Of a stretch of DNA of 64,000 bases, positions 34,559-43,356 are shown piece after piece. This DNA is from Bradyrhizobium sp. SZCCT0148. Lineage in GTDB: Bacteria; Pseudomonadota; Alphaproteobacteria; Rhizobiales; Xanthobacteraceae. Made by a program: the position numbers and the translations under genes. Within the stretch, counting starts at the first letter, position 1, and each line of letters opens with the position of its first letter. The stretch spans positions 62,001 to 126,000 of the forward strand of contig NZ_JAFCKT010000011.1 of assembly GCF_018129985.1 (NCBI RefSeq), written 5' to 3'. Under the pieces are notes generated by a model. That model searched no databases. It saw only the letters and a program-made list of their open reading frames with translations, and was not told the origin of the DNA.

Positions 34559-36262
34559 ATGAGCCATGACGTGCACAAGGTCCGCTCGTTCGAGCATCCC
34601 GGCGAAGGGCGCCGGCGCGCCAAGGCCACGCCCAAGGGGCGGCAGGTCGATCCCACCGCCTCCCATGAGATCGGGCAATTGCTCGCAGACAAGCCGCGGC
34701 GGCGCGATCTCCTGATCGAATATCTGCACCTGATTCAGGATAAATATCACCAGATCTCGGCCGCGCATCTGGCCGCGCTCGCCGACGAGATGAAGCTTGC
34801 CTTCGCCGAGGTGTTCGAGACCGCGACCTTCTACGCGCATTTCGACGTGGTGAAGGAGGGCGAGCCGGATATCGCGCCGCTGACGATCCGCGTCTGCGAT
34901 TCGCTCACCTGTGCGATGCTCGGCGGCGAAAGGTTGCTCGAAGATCTGCAGAGCGCATCGGGTCCCGGCATCCGCGTCGTCCGCGCACCCTGTGTCGGCC
35001 GCTGCGACACTGCGCCCGCCGCGGAAGTCGGCCACAACTTCGTTGATCATGCGACCGTCGCCAGCGTGATGGCGGCCGCGAAGGCGGGCGACACCCACGC
35101 GCACCTGCCAAAATATGTCGACTACGACGCCTATGTCGCAGGCGGCGGCTACAAGCTCCTCAACCGCGTACGCTCGGGCGAATTGTCGAAAGACGATCTG
35201 CTGAAGGGGCTCGATGACGCATCGCTGCGCGGCCTCGGCGGCGCCGGATTCCCGACGGGGCGCAAATGGCGCGCCGTGCTCGGCGAGCCCGGTCCGCGGC
35301 TGATGGCGATCAACGGCGACGAAGGCGAGCCGGGCACTTTCAAGGACCGCGTCTATCTCGAAAGCGATCCGCATCGGTTCATCGAGGGCATGCTGATCGG
35401 CGCGCATGTGGTGCAGGCCTCCGACATCTACATCTATCTGCGCGACGAATATCCGGCCTCGCGCGAGATCCTGGAGCGCGAGATCGCAAAGCTGCCGGCG
35501 GGCGGCCCGACGCTTCACATGCGCCGCGGCGCCGGCGCCTACATTTGCGGCGAGGAATCCTCGCTGCTCGAGAGCATCGAGGGCAAGCGCGGCCTGCCCC
35601 GGCACAAGCCGCCTTATCCGTTCCAGGTCGGCCTGTTCGGCCTGCCGACGCTGATCAACAACATCGAGACGCTGTGGTGGGTGCGCGACATCGTCGAGAA
35701 GGGGGCCGACTGGTGGAAGGGCAATGGCCGCCACGAGCGTCATGGCCTGCGCAGCTTCTCGGTCTCCGGCCGCGTGAAAAATCCTGGCATGAAGCTCGCG
35801 CCCGCGGGCATCACCGTGCGCGAGCTGATCGACGAATATTGCGGCGGCATGGCCGACGGCCATCAATTCTATGCGTACCTGCCGGGCGGTGCGTCCGGTG
35901 GCATCCTGCCGGCATCGATGGACGACATCCCGCTCGATTTCGGCACGCTGGAAAAATACGGCTGCTTCATTGGTTCGGCCGCGATCGTGATCCTGTCGCA
36001 AAAGGACAGCGTGCGTGCGGCCGCACTGAACCTGATGAAGTTCTTCGAGGACGAGAGCTGCGGCCAGTGTACGCCGTGTCGCGTGGGAACCCAGAAGGCG
36101 GCGCAGCTGATGCAGCAACCGGTCTGGAACCGCGCACTTCTCGAAGAATTGAGCCAGGCGATGCGCGATGCCTCGATCTGCGGGCTCGGACAGGCGGCAT
36201 CGAATCCGCTGTCCACCGTGATCAAATATTTCCCTGACGAGTTCAAGGAAGCGGCCGAATGA
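34559..36262 (+). CDS. fdhB: NAD-dependent formate dehydrogenase beta subunit (NuoE-NuoF fusion)
   Basis: The 567-residue subunit carries electrons from the alpha subunit to NAD. Its first third is NuoE-like with a [2Fe-2S] site (VCDSLTC and APCVGRCD). The rest is NuoF-like: NADH/FMN motifs GLGGAGFPTGRKW and GDEGEPGTFKDR, then GAYICGEESSLLESIEGKRG, and a [4Fe-4S] site SCGQCTPC with a later ICGLG cysteine. The fused form resembles Fdh1B of the tungsten formate dehydrogenase of Methylobacterium extorquens. The stop overlaps the alpha-subunit start by 4 bases. Confidence 0.92.
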   Translation: MSHDVHKVRSFEHPGEGRRRAKATPKGRQVDPTASHEIGQLLADKPRRRDLLIEYLHLIQDKYHQISAAHLAALADEMKLAFAEVFETATFYAHFDVVKEGEPDIAPLTIRVCDSLTCAMLGGERLLEDLQSASGPGIRVVRAPCVGRCDTAPAAEVGHNFVDHATVASVMAAAKAGDTHAHLPKYVDYDAYVAGGGYKLLNRVRSGELSKDDLLKGLDDASLRGLGGAGFPTGRKWRAVLGEPGPRLMAINGDEGEPGTFKDRVYLESDPHRFIEGMLIGAHVVQASDIYIYLRDEYPASREILEREIAKLPAGGPTLHMRRGAGAYICGEESSLLESIEGKRGLPRHKPPYPFQVGLFGLPTLINNIETLWWVRDIVEKGADWWKGNGRHERHGLRSFSVSGRVKNPGMKLAPAGITVRELIDEYCGGMADGHQFYAYLPGGASGGILPASMDDIPLDFGTLEKYGCFIGSAAIVILSQKDSVRAAALNLMKFFEDESCGQCTPCRVGTQKAAQLMQQPVWNRALLEELSQAMRDASICGLGQAASNPLSTVIKYFPDEFKEAAE

Positions 36263-39027
36263 CCAAGATTACGTTCGAGCTCGACGGCAAGCAGGTCGAG
36301 GCCAATCCTGGCGAGACCATCTGGCAAGTCGCAAAGCGCGGCGGACGCGAGATTCCGCATCTCTGCTATTCTCCCGCGCCGGATTATCGGCCCGATGGCA
36401 ATTGCCGCGCCTGCATGGTCGAGATCGAGGGTGAGCGCGTGCTCGCCGCGTCCTGCAAGCGCACGCCCTCCGTCGGCATGAAGGTCAAGACCGAGAGCGC
36501 GCGCGCCGTCTCGGCGCAGAAGATGGTGATGGAGCTGCTGGTCGCCGACCAGCCGGCACGCGAGACCAGCCACGATCCGGAGTCGAAGTTCTGGCACTGG
36601 GCCGAGACGACAGGCGTTATCGAGAGCCGCTTCCCCGCTGCCGAGCGCTGGGCAACCGACGCCAGCCATCCGGCGATGCGCGTCAATCTCGATGCCTGCA
36701 TCCAGTGCGGCCTGTGCGTGCGCGCTTGTCGCGAGGTCCAGGTCAACGATGTCATCGGCATGGCTTATCGCAGCCATGGCTCGAAGATCGTGTTCGACTT
36801 CGACGACCCCATGGGCGAGTCGACCTGCGTCGCCTGCGGCGAATGCGTTCAGGCCTGCCCGACCGGCGCGTTGATGCCGGCCGTGATGCTTGACGACAAG
36901 CAGACCCGCGTCACCTATGCCGACAGGAAGGTGGACTCGCTCTGCCCGTTCTGCGGCGTCGGCTGCCAGGTCACCTACGAGGTCAAGGACGAGAAGGTGA
37001 TTTATGCGGAAGGCCGCGACGGCCCCGCCAATCACAACCGACTCTGCGTGAAGGGCCGCTTCGGCTTCGACTACATCCACCATCCGCATCGTCTGACCAA
37101 GCCGCTGGTCCGGCTGCCGAACGCGAAGAAGGATTCCAACGACCAGGTCGACCCGGCCAATCCCTTCACGCATTTTCGTGAGGCGAGCTGGGAAGAAGCG
37201 CTCGATATCGCCGCCAAGGGCCTCGTCAAGATCCGCGACGAGAAGGGTGTGAAGGCGCTGGCCGGTTTCGGCTCGGCCAAGGGCTCGAACGAAGAGGCCT
37301 ATCTGTTCCAGAAGCTGGTGCGTACCGGCTTCGGCTCCAACAATGTCGACCATTGCACCCGTCTGTGCCACGCCTCGTCGGTGGCGGCGCTGTTCGAAGG
37401 CTTGAGCTCGGGCGCGGTGTCGGCGCCGTTCTCGGCCGCGATGGATGCCGAAGTAATCATCGTGATCGGCGCCAACCCGACCGTGAACCATCCGGTGGCC
37501 GCGACCTTCATCAAGAACGCGGTGAAGCAGAACGGCGCCAAGCTTTTCGTGATGGATCCGCGCCGGCAGTCGCTGTCGCGTCACGCGACGAAGCATCTGC
37601 AGTTCAAGCCGGGCTCCGACGTCGCGATGCTGAACGCGATGATCCACACGATCATCACCGAAGGCCTGACCGACGACCAGTACATTGCCGGCTACACCGA
37701 GGGCTTCGCGGACCTCAAGGAGAAGATCAAGGAATTCACGCCGGAGAAGATGGAGGCGATCTGCGGTATCCCGGCGCAGACGCTGCGCGAAGTGGCGCGG
37801 ACCTATGCGCGTGCGAAATCGTCGATCATCTTCTGGGGCATGGGCATCAGCCAGCATGTCCACGGCACCGACAATGCGCGCTGCCTGATCGCGCTGGCGC
37901 TCATCACCGGCCAGGTCGGCCGGCCCGGCACCGGCCTGCATCCGCTGCGCGGCCAGAACAACGTGCAGGGCGCCTCTGACGCCGGCCTGATCCCGATGTT
38001 CCTGCCGGACTATCAGCCGGTCGGCCGCGACGATCTGCGCGGTAGCTTCGAAAAGCTTTGGCAACAGGATCTCGATCCCGTCCGCGGCCTGACCGTGGTC
38101 GAGATCATGAATGCGATCCATGCCGGCGAGATCACGGGCATGTATATCGAGGGCGAGAATCCCGCGATGTCCGACCCCGATCTGCAGCATGCGCGCCAGG
38201 CGCTCGCCATGCTCGATCATCTCGTGGTGCAGGATCTCTTCGTCACCGAGACCGCCTTTCACGCCGATGTCATCCTGCCGGCATCTGCGTTTGCCGAGAA
38301 GGAAGGCTCTTTCACCAACACCGACCGCCGCGTGCAACTCGCGCGTCAGGTGGTCAAGCCGCCCGGAGATGCGCGGCAGGATCTCTGGATCATCCAGGAG
38401 ATCGGCAAGCGCATGGGCCTGCCCTGGGACTATGCCGGTCCCGGCGACGTCTTCACCGAGATGGCGCAATTGATGCCGTCGCTGAAGAACATCACCTGGG
38501 AGCGGCTGCTGCGCGAAGGCGCCGTCACTTATCCAGTCGACGGCCCCGACGTGCCCGGCAACGAGATCATCTTCACCACGGGCTTTCCGACAGCAAGCGG
38601 TCGCGGCAAGATCGTGCCGGCCCACGTCATTCCGCCGGATGAATTGCCCGACGCCGAATATCCGATGGTGCTCTCGACCGGCCGCGTGCTGGAGCACTGG
38701 CACACCGGCTCGATGACCCGCCGCGCCCACGTGCTCGACCAGATCGAGCCGGAGGCGGTTGCCTTCATGTCGCCCAAGGACATGCACAGGAAGAAGCTCG
38801 CGCCCGGCGATTTCATCCGTCTGGAGACGCGTCGCGGCGCCGTCGAGGTCAAGGTCCGCTCCGACCGCGACGTGCCGGAAAACATGGTGTTCATGCCCTT
38901 CTGCTACGCGGAAGCAGCGGCCAACCTGCTGACCAACCCGGCGCTCGATCCGTTCGGCAAGATTCCGGAGTTCAAATTCTGCGCGGCCAGAGCCGAACGC
39001 GCGGAGATGCGGGACGCGGCAGAGTAG
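36259..39027 (+). CDS. fdhA: NAD-dependent formate dehydrogenase alpha subunit (bis-MGD)
   Basis: The 922-residue catalytic subunit oxidises formate to CO2. Domains in order: a plant-type [2Fe-2S] ferredoxin (C36, C49, C52, C66), two [4Fe-4S] clusters (CIQCGLCVRAC; CVACGECVQACP), a further cluster at CPFCGVGCQ, then the bis-MGD domain. The active-site pair is Cys370-His371 in VDHCTRLCHASS, Cys in place of the selenocysteine of E. coli FdhH. There is no Tat signal, so it is cytoplasmic. It needs FdhD, MobA, MobB and MoeA, all encoded at 20806-28042. Mo versus W cannot be read from sequence. Confidence 0.95.
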   Translation: MTKITFELDGKQVEANPGETIWQVAKRGGREIPHLCYSPAPDYRPDGNCRACMVEIEGERVLAASCKRTPSVGMKVKTESARAVSAQKMVMELLVADQPARETSHDPESKFWHWAETTGVIESRFPAAERWATDASHPAMRVNLDACIQCGLCVRACREVQVNDVIGMAYRSHGSKIVFDFDDPMGESTCVACGECVQACPTGALMPAVMLDDKQTRVTYADRKVDSLCPFCGVGCQVTYEVKDEKVIYAEGRDGPANHNRLCVKGRFGFDYIHHPHRLTKPLVRLPNAKKDSNDQVDPANPFTHFREASWEEALDIAAKGLVKIRDEKGVKALAGFGSAKGSNEEAYLFQKLVRTGFGSNNVDHCTRLCHASSVAALFEGLSSGAVSAPFSAAMDAEVIIVIGANPTVNHPVAATFIKNAVKQNGAKLFVMDPRRQSLSRHATKHLQFKPGSDVAMLNAMIHTIITEGLTDDQYIAGYTEGFADLKEKIKEFTPEKMEAICGIPAQTLREVARTYARAKSSIIFWGMGISQHVHGTDNARCLIALALITGQVGRPGTGLHPLRGQNNVQGASDAGLIPMFLPDYQPVGRDDLRGSFEKLWQQDLDPVRGLTVVEIMNAIHAGEITGMYIEGENPAMSDPDLQHARQALAMLDHLVVQDLFVTETAFHADVILPASAFAEKEGSFTNTDRRVQLARQVVKPPGDARQDLWIIQEIGKRMGLPWDYAGPGDVFTEMAQLMPSLKNITWERLLREGAVTYPVDGPDVPGNEIIFTTGFPTASGRGKIVPAHVIPPDELPDAEYPMVLSTGRVLEHWHTGSMTRRAHVLDQIEPEAVAFMSPKDMHRKKLAPGDFIRLETRRGAVEVKVRSDRDVPENMVFMPFCYAEAAANLLTNPALDPFGKIPEFKFCAARAERAEMRDAAE

Positions 39028-39080
39028 CGAGGGCCTTCTCGCCAGCGGAACCTGCGGCATAGCGCCTCCAAGCTCCGCTG

Positions 39081-39203
39081 CCGTCCCCGCGAACGCGGGG
39101 ACCCATACCGCCTGAACTCACGATTACCGACGGTCGTAGTCTCGACAAAGAGCCCTGGCCAAACTCCTCCCGGGATTATGGGTCCCCGCGTTCGCGGGGA
39201 CGG
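39081..39203. repeat. Pair of inverted palindromic hairpins after the formate dehydrogenase operon
   Basis: The hairpin GTCCCCGC-GAAC-GCGGGGAC (39083-39102) recurs as GTCCCCGC-GTTC-GCGGGGAC (39182-39201). The flanks are also inverted: CCG...CCCATA at 39081-39107 mirrors TATGGG...CGG at 39177-39203. The pair brackets about 70 bases without a gene. Both hairpins could end transcription, and the arrangement looks like a small mobile palindrome pair. Confidence 0.8.
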
Positions 39204-39280
39204 CCCTGAAGGTGTAGCGCACATACGCCCTCAGCCCATCGTACCTTCGCTCCTCGCAATGGCGGTGCTACATGTGACCA

Positions 39281-39754
39281 ATGTCCAAGGTCACCCCCGC
39301 CACCCGCGCGCTCACGGCTGCCGGTATTGCCTTCACCGTCCACGCCTACGACTACGATCCTGACGCCGAGAGTATCGGCCTCCAGGCGGCCGCTGCGCTC
39401 GGCGAGGACCCCGCGCGCGTTCTCAAGACGCTGATGGCGCAGGTCGACGGCAAGCCGGTCTGCGTTGTCGTGCCGTCCGACCAGGAAGTGTCGATGAAGA
39501 AGCTCGCCGCAGCCGCGAGCGGCAAGTCGGCGCAAATGATGAAGCCGCCGGAGGCCGAGCGCCTCACCGGCTACAAGGTCGGCGGCATCAGCCCGTTCGG
39601 CCAGCGCAAGCAGGTACCCACCGTAATCGAGCAGAGCGCGCTTGCGCATGATCTGGTCTATCTCAATGGCGGACAACGCGGTCTGCAGGTTCGCCTCAAA
39701 CCCACCGATGCGCAGGGGGCATTGAAGGCGATCGTCGCTGACGTGCGTGCCTGA
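39281..39754 (+). CDS. ybaK: YbaK-type Cys-tRNA(Pro) deacylase
   Basis: The 157-residue protein is a YbaK/ProX editing domain: TPATRALTAAGIAFTVHAYDY, LGEDPARVLKTLMAQVDGKP, VVVPSDQEVSMKKLAAAASGKSA in consecutive blocks, and TGYKVGGISPFGQRKQVPTVIE. YbaK hydrolyses Cys wrongly attached to tRNA-Pro in the cytoplasm. Length and the GGISPFG motif are typical. It stands alone after the palindrome pair, so the gene may have its own promoter. Confidence 0.93.
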   Translation: MSKVTPATRALTAAGIAFTVHAYDYDPDAESIGLQAAAALGEDPARVLKTLMAQVDGKPVCVVVPSDQEVSMKKLAAAASGKSAQMMKPPEAERLTGYKVGGISPFGQRKQVPTVIEQSALAHDLVYLNGGQRGLQVRLKPTDAQGALKAIVADVRA

Positions 39755-39835
39755 CGACGACCGATAGGGTTTTCGGTAGCGCCTATGTGGCTTCTTGGCC
39801 CCGACAGGGGACTTGAGTTCATGCGCGAGCCCAGT

Positions 39836-39878
39836 ATAGAACTATCACAAAATAGAATGATGTTCTGATAGATAGAAC
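39836..39878. promoter_or_regulatory. Repeated ATAGAA motifs upstream of the catabolic operon
   Basis: ATAGAAC (39836-39842), ATAGAA (39852-39857) and ATAGAAC (39872-39878) are direct repeats in an AT-rich patch, with an inverted TGTTCT at 39861-39866. They lie 16-58 bases before the first gene of the operon that ends with an IclR-type regulator. They are candidate operator half-sites for that regulator; binding is inferred. Confidence 0.45.
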
Positions 39879-39893
39879 GATGGGGATGAAGCC

Positions 39894-40337
39894 ATGACAA
39901 CTGAGCGCGGCGGCGGGAGCAGTGATGCGCCGATCCCACATAGCCCTGACGCCGTCATCGCAGCCTTCGAGGCGATCCCGGCTCTGCTGGCGCGCGATGC
40001 GACGTTGACGGCTCGCGGTCGCTGGCTCGACGTCGATTGCCTGCTCGGGCCGAGCACGCAGCCGTTCCACATCACAATCCGCGCCGGGCAGATCGTGGAT
40101 ATGACGCGCGCTCCTGTGTTGATGCGATCCTGGCGCTTCGCATATCGCGCCACGCCGGCCGCGTTGGCGGCCTATTGGCAGTCACGCCCGCCAGCTGGTT
40201 GGCACGATCTGCTAGCGTTGACAAAGCGCGGAGAGGCGACCCTCGAAGGCGAGATCCATCCCTTCATGACCCATCTTCAATACTTCAAGGGTCTGCTCGC
40301 ATTGCCACGTCGCACCGGCTTGGGAGGCGCGTCATGA
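39894..40337 (+). CDS. Small protein with possible SCP2-like fold (147 aa)
   Basis: The product has no signal peptide and no cysteine cluster except CLLGPS. The pattern FHITIRAGQIVDMTR, RSWRFAYRATPAALAAYW and GEATLEGEIHPFMTHLQYFKGLLALPR resembles the strand-helix order of SCP2 sterol-carrier proteins, which bind hydrophobic ligands; the match is by eye and weak. ATG 39894 has GGGGATG nearby. Its stop overlaps the hydrolase start (ATGA), so the two products are made together. Confidence 0.6.
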   Translation: MTTERGGGSSDAPIPHSPDAVIAAFEAIPALLARDATLTARGRWLDVDCLLGPSTQPFHITIRAGQIVDMTRAPVLMRSWRFAYRATPAALAAYWQSRPPAGWHDLLALTKRGEATLEGEIHPFMTHLQYFKGLLALPRRTGLGGAS

Positions 40338-41194
40338 CCGGCGGCTTCATCGAGCCCATCTTTGGCCGCTACGTGCATGTCGAGATCGAGGGTGAGATCA
40401 ACCGGATCTATTTCGAAGAGAACGGCACCGGCATTCCGTTGGTCTGTCTGCACACCGCAGGCTCCGATGCGCGGCAATGGCGTCATCTGCTGGTCGACGA
40501 GGAGTTCACCAGAAACTATCGCATCATCGCTTTCGACATGCCCTGGCACGGCAAATCCAATCCGCCCGATAGCCGATATGGCAGCGAATACCGGCTGACG
40601 ACCGCGAGCTACACCGCGACCATCCGCGCATTCTGCAAAGCGCTCGGGCTGGATCGGCCCGTGGTGATGGGGTGCTCGATCGGGGGGCGTATCGTGCTCA
40701 ACCTCGCGATCGAACATGCGCGCGACTTCCGCGCCTTGATCGGGCTCGAGGCGGCGGACTTCCAGCAGCCCTGGTACGACACGACATGGCTGAACCGGCC
40801 CGACGTCCATGGCGGAGAGGTCTGCGCCGCCCTGGTGTCGGGTTTGATCGCGCCGGATGGACCCGAGGCCGCTCGCAACGAGACGTTGTGGGGCTACAAG
40901 CAGGGTGGCCCCGGTGTCTTCAAGGGCGATCTCTATTTCTATCGCGTCGACGGCGATCTGCGCGGACGCACGGGTGGCATCGACGTCAATCAGTGCCCGC
41001 TCTACCTGCTGACCGGCGAATATGATTTTTCCTGCACGCCGGAAGACACGCTGCGGACCGCCGCCGGCATCCCCGGCGCAAAGGCGACCGTCATGGAGCG
41101 GCTCGGCCATTTTCCGATGAGTGAAAACCCAGACCAGTTCCGTCGCTACATCGCGCCGGTACTGCAAGACGTCATCGATAAGCAAAAGTTGTAA
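40334..41194 (+). CDS. Alpha/beta hydrolase
   Basis: The 286-residue protein has the alpha/beta hydrolase fold: oxyanion region VCLHTAGSDARQWRHLL, DMPWHGKSNPP, nucleophile elbow VVMGCSIGGRIVL (Ser in G-C-S-I-G), an acid in LLTGEYDFSCTPED and His in MERLGHFPMSENP. It should hydrolyse an ester or C-C bond of the compound handled by this operon. It is coupled to the preceding gene and lies 16 bases before the binding-protein gene. Confidence 0.85.
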   Translation: MTGGFIEPIFGRYVHVEIEGEINRIYFEENGTGIPLVCLHTAGSDARQWRHLLVDEEFTRNYRIIAFDMPWHGKSNPPDSRYGSEYRLTTASYTATIRAFCKALGLDRPVVMGCSIGGRIVLNLAIEHARDFRALIGLEAADFQQPWYDTTWLNRPDVHGGEVCAALVSGLIAPDGPEAARNETLWGYKQGGPGVFKGDLYFYRVDGDLRGRTGGIDVNQCPLYLLTGEYDFSCTPEDTLRTAAGIPGAKATVMERLGHFPMSENPDQFRRYIAPVLQDVIDKQKL

Positions 41195-41210
41195 ACGGGA
41201 GGCGTGTGTT

Positions 41211-42407
41211 ATGAAATTGCGTATGATGTTGGCGGCTGTTCTGGCCGCTCAAATGAGCACAGCATTTGCAGCCGACAATGTCATCAGGATCGGCGTGCTC
41301 AACGACCAGTCCGGCGTGTTCGCCGACAATGGCGGACGCGGCTCGGTCGCGGCCGCAAAGCTGGCGGCCGAAGATTTCGGCAACGAGGTGCTGGGCAAGA
41401 AGATCGAGATCATCTCGGCCGACCACCAAAACAAGCCCGACATCGCTTCGGCCACGGCGCGAAAGTGGTTCGACAACGAAGGTGTCGACATGATCGCGGA
41501 CGGCGCGGCCTCTTCCGCCGGCTTTGCCATCCTCGAAGTCGCCAAGCAGAAGAACAAGATCTTCGTCATCTCGGGCCCCGGTTCGTCCGATTTCACCGGC
41601 AAGTCCTGCTCGCCCGTCAGCTTCCACTTCAACTACGACACCTACGCGCTGTCGAAACTCACGAGTGACGCGATTACACGGGCCGGCGGCAAGACCTGGT
41701 ATTTCGTCACGGCCGATTATGCCTTCGGCCATGCGCTGCAGCGCGACGCCACGAAGTTCATCGAGGCGGCCGGCGGCAAGGTGATCGGCTCGGCCGCGCA
41801 TCCGCTCGGCACCGCTGACTTCGCGTCGTTCCTGTTGCAGGCGCAGGGCTCCAAGGCCGACGTCGTTGGCCTCGCGACATCAGGCGCCGACGTGCAGACC
41901 GCGATCAAGCAGGCCGGTGAGTTCGGCGTGGTCGAGGGTGGTCAGAAGCTCGCCGGCCTGCTCGTCTTCATCACCGACGTCAACTCGCTCGGGCTGAAGG
42001 TCACGCAGGGCCTGCAGGTGACGACCTCGTTCTACTGGGACCTCAACGAAGAAACCCGGGCCTGGTCGAAGCGGTATGCCGGCCTGATGGACGGAAAGGT
42101 CGCCAGCATGGTGCAGGCCGGCGTCTATAGCGGCGTCCATCACTACCTCGCTGCCGTCAAGGCGGCCGGGACTACCGACGCGACGGCCGTCGCCGCCAAG
42201 ATGCACGAGCTGAAAGTCAACGACATGTATAACAAGGATGTCGCGATCCGCCCGGACGGACGCGTGCTGCACACCATGTACCTGGTCCAGGTGAAGAAGC
42301 CGGAGGAGTCCAAGTACAAGTTCGACTATTACCGGATCGTCAGCTCCAAGCCGGGCGAAGAGGTGTTTCGGCCGATGAGCGACGGCGGCTGCCCGCTGGT
42401 CAAGTAA
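41211..42407 (+). CDS. LivK-type ABC substrate-binding protein
   Basis: The 398-residue product has a signal peptide (RMMLAAVLAAQMSTAFAAD) and Peripla_BP_6 blocks: VIRIGVLNDQSGVFADNGG, WYFVTADYAFGHALQRDATK, VQAGVYSGVHHYLAAVKAAG. It is a paralogue of the protein at 17429. A GGGAGG site precedes ATG 41211. No permease or ATPase is encoded nearby. Its place among catabolic genes suggests that it captures the substrate of the operon, perhaps an aromatic or a carboxylic acid. Confidence 0.92.
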   Translation: MKLRMMLAAVLAAQMSTAFAADNVIRIGVLNDQSGVFADNGGRGSVAAAKLAAEDFGNEVLGKKIEIISADHQNKPDIASATARKWFDNEGVDMIADGAASSAGFAILEVAKQKNKIFVISGPGSSDFTGKSCSPVSFHFNYDTYALSKLTSDAITRAGGKTWYFVTADYAFGHALQRDATKFIEAAGGKVIGSAAHPLGTADFASFLLQAQGSKADVVGLATSGADVQTAIKQAGEFGVVEGGQKLAGLLVFITDVNSLGLKVTQGLQVTTSFYWDLNEETRAWSKRYAGLMDGKVASMVQAGVYSGVHHYLAAVKAAGTTDATAVAAKMHELKVNDMYNKDVAIRPDGRVLHTMYLVQVKKPEESKYKFDYYRIVSSKPGEEVFRPMSDGGCPLVK

Positions 42408-42466
42408 CTGCGCGGGCCGGGCGGGATGCGCCCGCCCGGCTTCAGGAATTCTTCGGAGAGCACGGA

Positions 42467-43348
42467 ATGTCTGACTCAATTGGATTCATCGGTCTCGGTG
42501 TCATGGGCGAGCCGATCTGTCGCAACCTGGTGCGCAAGAGCGGACGAACCGTGCTCGCCTTCGACCTTGCCAAGGAGCCCTTGGCGCGGATCGCGGCTGA
42601 TGGGGCGGCCACGGCGCCGTCGATCGGGGATGTCGTCGGTGGCAGCGAGACGATCTTCCTGTGTCTGCCCAGCGCCCGGCACGTGAAGTCCGTTTTCGAG
42701 AGCATCTTGCCGAAGATCAGGCGCGGCCAGACCGTGATCGATCTCGGCACCTCCGATGTCGGCCAGACCCGCTCGTTTGCCAAGCAGCTCGCCGACACAG
42801 GCGCGCTCTGGATCGATGCGCCGATCGCGCGCACCCGCCAGGCAGCGCAGGACGGCACGCTCAGCGTCATGGTCGGCGCGACGGCTGAGCAATTCGCTGC
42901 TGTCGAGCCGCTGATTCGGCATTTCGCCACGGATGTGACCCTCTGTGGCGGCACCGGCGCAGGGCAAGTGACGAAGATTCTCAACAACATGGTGCTGTTC
43001 GAGACGGTGAATGCGCTGGCGGAGGCCGTGGCGCTGGCCAAGCATAACGGCGTCGATCCACAGCTGCTGCTGGAGACGCTGTCGAAGGGCTCGGCGGACA
43101 GCTTCGCGTTGCGCAACCATGGCATGAAAGCGATCGTCGCCAAGGAGTTTCCGCTGCGTGCCTTCTCGACCGAATATGCCATGAAGGATCTCTCCTATGC
43201 ACTCGAACTCGGCGCGCAGGCCGGGTTGAACCTCCGCGGGGCGGCGTTGATGCGCGAGCTCTTTGAGGAGACGATCGACAAGGGAATGGGCGATGCGTAT
43301 TTTCCCGTCATCGCGAAACTCATCGATCCCTCCGGATTTCCCCAATAG
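42467..43348 (+). CDS. NAD(P)-dependent beta-hydroxyacid dehydrogenase (HIBADH/GarR family)
   Basis: The 293-residue enzyme has the N-terminal Rossmann motif IGFIGLGVMGEPICRNL and the C-terminal family motif CGGTGAGQVTKILNNM, whose Lys is the catalytic residue. These enzymes oxidise 3-hydroxyisobutyrate or reduce tartronate semialdehyde and related acids in the cytoplasm. It lies between the binding-protein gene and the IclR gene on one strand. The exact substrate cannot be told from sequence. Confidence 0.9.
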   Translation: MSDSIGFIGLGVMGEPICRNLVRKSGRTVLAFDLAKEPLARIAADGAATAPSIGDVVGGSETIFLCLPSARHVKSVFESILPKIRRGQTVIDLGTSDVGQTRSFAKQLADTGALWIDAPIARTRQAAQDGTLSVMVGATAEQFAAVEPLIRHFATDVTLCGGTGAGQVTKILNNMVLFETVNALAEAVALAKHNGVDPQLLLETLSKGSADSFALRNHGMKAIVAKEFPLRAFSTEYAMKDLSYALELGAQAGLNLRGAALMRELFEETIDKGMGDAYFPVIAKLIDPSGFPQ

Positions 43349-43356
43349 GAGACGAC

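Noticed and set aside
35869..39060. A 1063-codon open frame antisense to formate dehydrogenase
   Set aside because: Its translation is rich in Arg, His and Asp with no family pattern, whereas the plus strand encodes fdhB and fdhA with intact cofactor motifs. Long antisense frames are expected at this GC content.
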